Below, piece by piece: positions 60,791 to 64,000 of a DNA stretch of 64,000 nucleotides; position 1 is the first letter of the stretch; every line of letters begins with the position of its first letter. This stretch comes from TWA4 sp964613155 (GTDB lineage Bacteria; Bacillota; Clostridia; Lachnospirales; Lachnospiraceae): contig CAZTHP010000001.1 in the NCBI GenBank assembly GCA_964613155.1, positions 3,962 to 67,961 of the forward strand, given 5' to 3'. The translations under genes and the position numbers were made by a program. The notes under the pieces were generated by a model, which did no database searches, was not told where the DNA came from, and worked only from the letters and a program-made list of their open reading frames with translations.

Positions 60791-61895
60791 AAAGAGTAAA
60801 ATAACAGCACAGGAGAAGATTCAAAAGCTTTCTTCTGTTCAAGAGGGTGCTGCAAAAAATCTGGCAGAAAAAACTGCCGAAAATGTTACAATATTAGCGA
60901 TTGAAAGCTCTTGTGATGAAACTGCTGCCGCAGTAGTGCGAAATGGACGAGAGGTATTATCCAATGTGATTTCATCACAAATTGATATTCACACGTTATT
61001 TGGTGGAGTTGTACCTGAAATTGCTTCCAGAAAGCATATTGAAAAGGTGAATCAAGTCGTAGAGCAGGCATTGATCGATGCGCAGATGACTTTAGACGAA
61101 ATCGATGCGATTGCCGTTACGTATGGACCGGGATTAGTCGGTGCATTATTAGTCGGAGTAGCAGAAGCAAAAGCAATCGCATTTGCCAAAAATAAACCTT
61201 TAATTGGAGTACACCATATTGAGGGTCATGTTTGCGCTAATTTTATAGAACATAAAGACCTGGAACCTCCATTTTTGTGTCTGATCGTATCCGGTGGTCA
61301 CACACATTTAGTCGTAATGGAAGATTATGGTAAATTCCGTATAATAGGAAGAACCAGAGACGATGCAGCAGGAGAAGCATTTGACAAAGTAGCCAGAGCA
61401 ATCGGACTGGGCTATCCGGGCGGACCGAAAATCGATCGGTGTGCAAAAGAAGGAAATCCCAATGCGATTGTCTTTCCACATGCAAAAGTAGAAGGTTCTC
61501 CTTATGATTTTAGTTTTAGCGGTTTGAAATCAGCCGTATTAAACCATATCAATCAGGCCAGAATGCAGGGAAAAGAAGTCAATCACGCAGATTTGGCGGC
61601 ATCTTTCCAAAAAACAGTTGTGGATATCCTCACAGACCATGCGATACACGCAGCCAAAGAATTTGGCTATGACCGTATTGTGCTGGCCGGCGGTGTGGCA
61701 TCCAATAGTGCTTTGCGCGCAGGATTGGCAGCAGCTTGCGAAAAAGAAGGATTAAAATTTTGTTATCCTTCCCCTATTTACTGTACCGATAATGCTGCGA
61801 TGATAGGTGCAGCAGGCTATTATGAATATCAAAAAGGCGTTCGCAGTGGATGGGATCTGAACGCAGTTCCCAATTTAAAATTAGGCGATCGCTGA
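60783..61895 (+). CDS. tsaD: tRNA threonylcarbamoyladenosine transferase TsaD
   Basis: The 370-residue catalytic subunit of t6A synthesis. AIESSCDETAAAVV, the metal histidines in HHIEGHVCANF, VSGGHTHLVV and GGVASNSALR are diagnostic. A charged extension of about 35 residues precedes the usual start (VTILAIESSCDET), so either the protein is longer than normal or translation begins later; the ATG at 60783 is followed by no better site. It overlaps rnz by eight bases. Together with tsaE and tsaB it completes the bacterial t6A set except tsaC. Confidence 0.94.
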   Translation: MDEKSKITAQEKIQKLSSVQEGAAKNLAEKTAENVTILAIESSCDETAAAVVRNGREVLSNVISSQIDIHTLFGGVVPEIASRKHIEKVNQVVEQALIDAQMTLDEIDAIAVTYGPGLVGALLVGVAEAKAIAFAKNKPLIGVHHIEGHVCANFIEHKDLEPPFLCLIVSGGHTHLVVMEDYGKFRIIGRTRDDAAGEAFDKVARAIGLGYPGGPKIDRCAKEGNPNAIVFPHAKVEGSPYDFSFSGLKSAVLNHINQARMQGKEVNHADLAASFQKTVVDILTDHAIHAAKEFGYDRIVLAGGVASNSALRAGLAAACEKEGLKFCYPSPIYCTDNAAMIGAAGYYEYQKGVRSGWDLNAVPNLKLGDR

Positions 61896-61899
61896 TTTT

Positions 61900-61993
61900 A
61901 ACAGGTGGACGAAAAGCATTTCTTTTCTAAACAAAATTCCAAGCAGAAAAATGCAGAAAAGGAATTTGAAAGGAGTTTTCTGTCCGCCTGTTT
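61900..61993 (+). other. Large imperfect hairpin after tsaD
   Basis: AACAGGTGGAC (61900-61910) pairs with GTCCGCCTGTT (61982-61992). The interior is made of AAAAGCATTTC and AGAAAAGG-type stretches that can pair in part. There is no strong T-run. The sequence from 62000 to 62285 contains a small GTGC/GCAC hairpin near 62037 and no supported gene. Confidence 0.55.
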
Positions 61994-62285
61994 GTTGCTA
62001 TTGGTGTACTTGTAAAAACCGCGGTTACAATGAATGTGCGAAAAGCACACTCCTTTAGGGGGGATGGATAGCACTATTAATTTTTAAAAATCGAATGATG
62101 ACCGTATTGACGCGGGGAATTTGTATCGTATGAAATAAACGATCCTGGTGCTGCTCAAGTGGCGAATACCATTGTCGTAGAGGAAACTATAAAAGAAAAA
62201 ACAAAATGCAGTAAAAAACATGATAGAAGAAAAGATAGGAAGATTGGCAAAAGAAAAAGATGAATTAGAGAAAGGAGAACGAGTT

Positions 62286-63230
62286 ATGCGTTATACGGCA
62301 ATTGTGCTTGCTGCTGGAAAAGGCAAACGAATGAATACAGATGTATCAAAGCAATTTTTAGAGTTAAATGGAAAACCTGTACTGTATTATTCTTTAGAGG
62401 CATTTGAAAAAAGCTCAATTGATCAGGTTATCCTTGTAACAGGAGAAGATGACCTTGCATACTGCCAAAAGGAAATTGTGGAAAAATATCAATTTCAAAA
62501 GGTTGTAAAAATTATAGCAGGCGGAAAAGAGCGTTATGATTCTGTCTGGAAAGGTCTTCAAGCAGCACAGGAAATGGAAAATTGTGCGGATGGACTTATC
62601 GCTGGAAAATGGATAGAAAAGGAAATAGAAATTGCTACAGACGGAAATTATGTGGGAAAAGAGATTGAGCAAGGAATAGAAAAAGAAATAAGAAAAAAAA
62701 TCGAAAAAAGAACTGAAATTAAGAGCGAAATCGAAAAAGGAACTGAGATTAAAAACAGAACTGAAATGAAAAGCAGAAATGAAATCGGAAGCAAGGATGA
62801 ACATTACATTTTTATCCATGATGGCGCACGGGCATTTTTGGATCAGGATACTATTCAGCGTTGTATAGAAGATGTCAGAATCAGTCAGGCATGTACCGCA
62901 GCAGTTCCAGTAAAAGACACGATTAAGCAGGTAGATGTTGCTTTGTTGGGAGTCAAAACCCCTGATCGCAGTACATTGTGGACAATCCAAACCCCCCAGG
63001 TTTTTAAACAAGACCTGATTTATGCAGCTTATGAGAAGCTAAACACAGAGCTTCAAAAAGGATGCGCCCCGAAAGTCACTGATGATACGATGGTGCTGGA
63101 ATATTATCAGAAAATACAGGCGCACATGGTTATGGGATCTTATTATAATATTAAGATTACAACCCCAGAAGACCTTATATTCGGAAAAGCAATTTTAGCA
63201 CACCGTGAAGAATGTGAGAATAAGGCATAG
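62286..63230 (+). CDS. ispD: 2-C-methyl-D-erythritol 4-phosphate cytidylyltransferase with repeat insertion
   Basis: Makes CDP-methylerythritol in the non-mevalonate isoprenoid pathway. The nucleotide loop is VLAAGKGKRMNTDVSKQFL (Arg and Lys conserved). The middle motif HDGAR is intact (the usual Pro after it is Ala), and TIQTPQVF and KITTPEDL follow. The length of 314 exceeds the usual 230 because about 70 residues of Glu/Lys/Ile repeat (EIEKGTEIK-like) lie between GLQAAQ and YIFIHDGAR. ATG 62286 has AAAGGAGA upstream; the start at 62220 lacks one. Confidence 0.9.
   Translation: MRYTAIVLAAGKGKRMNTDVSKQFLELNGKPVLYYSLEAFEKSSIDQVILVTGEDDLAYCQKEIVEKYQFQKVVKIIAGGKERYDSVWKGLQAAQEMENCADGLIAGKWIEKEIEIATDGNYVGKEIEQGIEKEIRKKIEKRTEIKSEIEKGTEIKNRTEMKSRNEIGSKDEHYIFIHDGARAFLDQDTIQRCIEDVRISQACTAAVPVKDTIKQVDVALLGVKTPDRSTLWTIQTPQVFKQDLIYAAYEKLNTELQKGCAPKVTDDTMVLEYYQKIQAHMVMGSYYNIKITTPEDLIFGKAILAHREECENKA
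62612..62800 (+). repeat. In-frame low-complexity repeat inside ispD
   Basis: The DNA is very A-rich and made of imperfect units such as GAAATCGAAAAAGGAACTGA and GAAATTAAGAGC. It encodes about 60 residues of alternating Glu, Ile, Lys, Arg and Thr. It is inserted before the conserved HDGAR strand and keeps the frame. Confidence 0.88.
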
Positions 63231-63731
63231 GATTAACACAATCGAATTGGAATTTTTTTCTTTTGGAGAAATCACGATTTTAAGATGAATTTGTTTCGAT
63301 TATCGTGAGCAGCTTACTTTTATATGCTTTCGAACATATTGGGAAGTGAGTCTATGTAAAAACCCAACCTGGCTTAGTTGCTGAGTGTCAGTTGAAGGAG
63401 AACGGTTGATTTGCATCCACAAGAGGAAACCTCTAATACCTTATTTTCTTCAAAAAGCAGCAGGAAATAGCATGAGATAACATAAATTTTGTACTGTAGT
63501 TTACTTTGGTCAAATTTATATGAGCAATAGAAGGGATGGAATTTAGTTTTACAAGTAGCACATTCGTTTAGAAGTAATATTTAAAAGTAATATAAGGTAA
63601 GGTCAAAAATCTGAACCAGAACCTTTCGTTTGAAATTAGAAGTAGTAACTTCTATGTTTGGGGCAGGAGGGGTGAAATTTGCTTTTAGAGGTAATATTGA
63701 AAAAATAAAAATAAAAAAATGAAAAAAAGTG
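63231..63731. other. 500-base intergenic region without a supported gene
   Basis: No protein-like frame or clear known RNA was found. It contains short direct repeats (AAGTAATATTTAAAAGTAAT near 63571-63591) and moderate-GC stretches (63330-63440) that could be an unidentified small RNA. The last 80 bases are A-rich and lead into the tRNA promoter. Confidence 0.5.
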
Positions 63732-63760
63732 TTGACAGAAAAAGAAAAGAGTGCTATTAT
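63732..63760 (+). promoter_or_regulatory. Promoter of the tRNA-Ser genes
   Basis: TTGACA (63732-63737), 17 bases, TATTAT (63755-63760), 40 bases before the first tRNA. Confidence 0.85.
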
Positions 63761-63799
63761 AAGTGACGTCGCTGCGAGAGAAACGCAGAAAGCGAATAT

Positions 63800-63885
63800 G
63801 GAGAGGTATCGAAGTGGTCATAACGAGGCGGTCTTGAAAACCGTTTGTCCGCGAGGGCACATGGGTTCGAATCCCATCCTCTCCG
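63800..63885 (+). tRNA. tRNA-Ser (anticodon TGA)
   Basis: Acceptor arms GGAGAGG (63800-63806) and CCTCTCC (63878-63884) pair perfectly. The anticodon loop CTTGAAA gives TGA, between GCGGT and ACCGT. A long variable arm follows, as in serine tRNAs, then the T-loop GGTTCGAATCC. CCA is not encoded. Reads UCA and related codons. Confidence 0.96.
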
Positions 63886-63943
63886 CTCGATTGTGAAAAC
63901 AATCATTTCTATGCAGAATAGTATTTTTATTCAAGCTTAGTGT

Positions 63944-64000
63944 GCAGAAGTACCCAAGAGGTTGAAGGGGCTCCCCTGGAAAGGGAGTAGGTCGTTAATA
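63944..64000 (+). tRNA. tRNA-Ser (anticodon GGA), truncated by the window edge
   Basis: Acceptor GCAGAAG (63944-63950), then TACCCAAGAGGTTGAAGGGG, and the anticodon loop CTGGAAA with stems CTCCC/GGGAG gives GGA. The variable arm begins (TAGGTCGTTAATA) and the window ends. It lies 58 bases after the first tRNA-Ser, so both are probably read from one promoter. Confidence 0.92.

Overview
The window reads as chromosomal DNA of a low-to-middle GC Gram-positive anaerobe of class Clostridia, most likely a gut Lachnospiraceae-type organism. Reasons: AGGAGG-type ribosome-binding sites, frequent GTG and TTG starts, BglG/RAT-controlled PTS sugar uptake, a selenium-dependent molybdenum hydroxylase maturation cluster, a long-form hibernation factor and a frameshifted prfB. 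The genus cannot be named from the sequence alone. Two runs of exactly 100 N (19453-19552 and 48062-48161) are scaffold gaps, and both interrupt repeats.

Layout. 160-1558: end of a polar amino-acid ABC importer. 1635-2655: a kinase-like protein and a small unknown protein. 2969-6406: nucleoside salvage (cytidine deaminase, pyrimidine-nucleoside phosphorylase, adenosine deaminase) and a MoaE-like protein. 6410-17560: a starch/maltodextrin locus with a YesL-like membrane protein, GH31 and GH13 glucosidases, a LacI regulator, an ABC importer and 4-alpha-glucanotransferase. 17869-22347: a purine permease, a MATE pump and a cation-diffusion transporter. 22857-26287: an antiterminator and the glucose PTS IICBA, each behind its own RAT/terminator switch. 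26775-34240: a molybdopterin-binding protein, DUF3343, YedF, an EF2563-type protein, YqeC, XdhC, RidA (opposite strand), MocA and xanthine phosphoribosyltransferase. 34574-39393: Hsp20, a membrane-anchored C39-like protease, an AraC regulator and a GH13 glucosidase. 39605-44532: a complete Liv branched-chain amino-acid importer. 45016-49071: thioredoxin reductase, a secreted SH3/NlpC hydrolase and HPF. 49781-63230: secA, prfB, an ACT protein, homoserine dehydrogenase, ribU, ycxB-like, tsaE, tsaB, rimI, a zinc-ribbon protein, rnz, tsaD and ispD. 63800-64000: two tRNA-Ser genes, the second cut by the window end.

How the parts fit. Nucleosides taken in or turned over would be deaminated and phosphorolysed. 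Purine bases enter by the NCS2 permease, are salvaged by xpt, or are passed to a selenium-dependent purine/xanthine hydroxylase. The maturation genes for that enzyme are here, but its structural genes are not. Maltodextrins enter by the ABC importer under LacI-type control and are cut by MalQ and three glucosidases. Glucose enters by the PTS.

The most unusual property is the density of degenerate tandem repeats. More than a dozen intergenic gaps each carry a different array with a 15 to 55 bp unit. Similar repeats interrupt coding sequence in IspD and XdhC, and probably in YedF and the C39-like protein. Other notable items are a structured element repeated just downstream of -10 boxes (19.4 kb and 32.6 kb), a prfB recoding site that uses UAA, a DnaA-box cluster before secA, a promoter lying inside a terminator arm before the Liv operon, paired operators 63 bp apart at the maltodextrin importer promoter, and an RNA-like three-way junction between xdhC and ridA.
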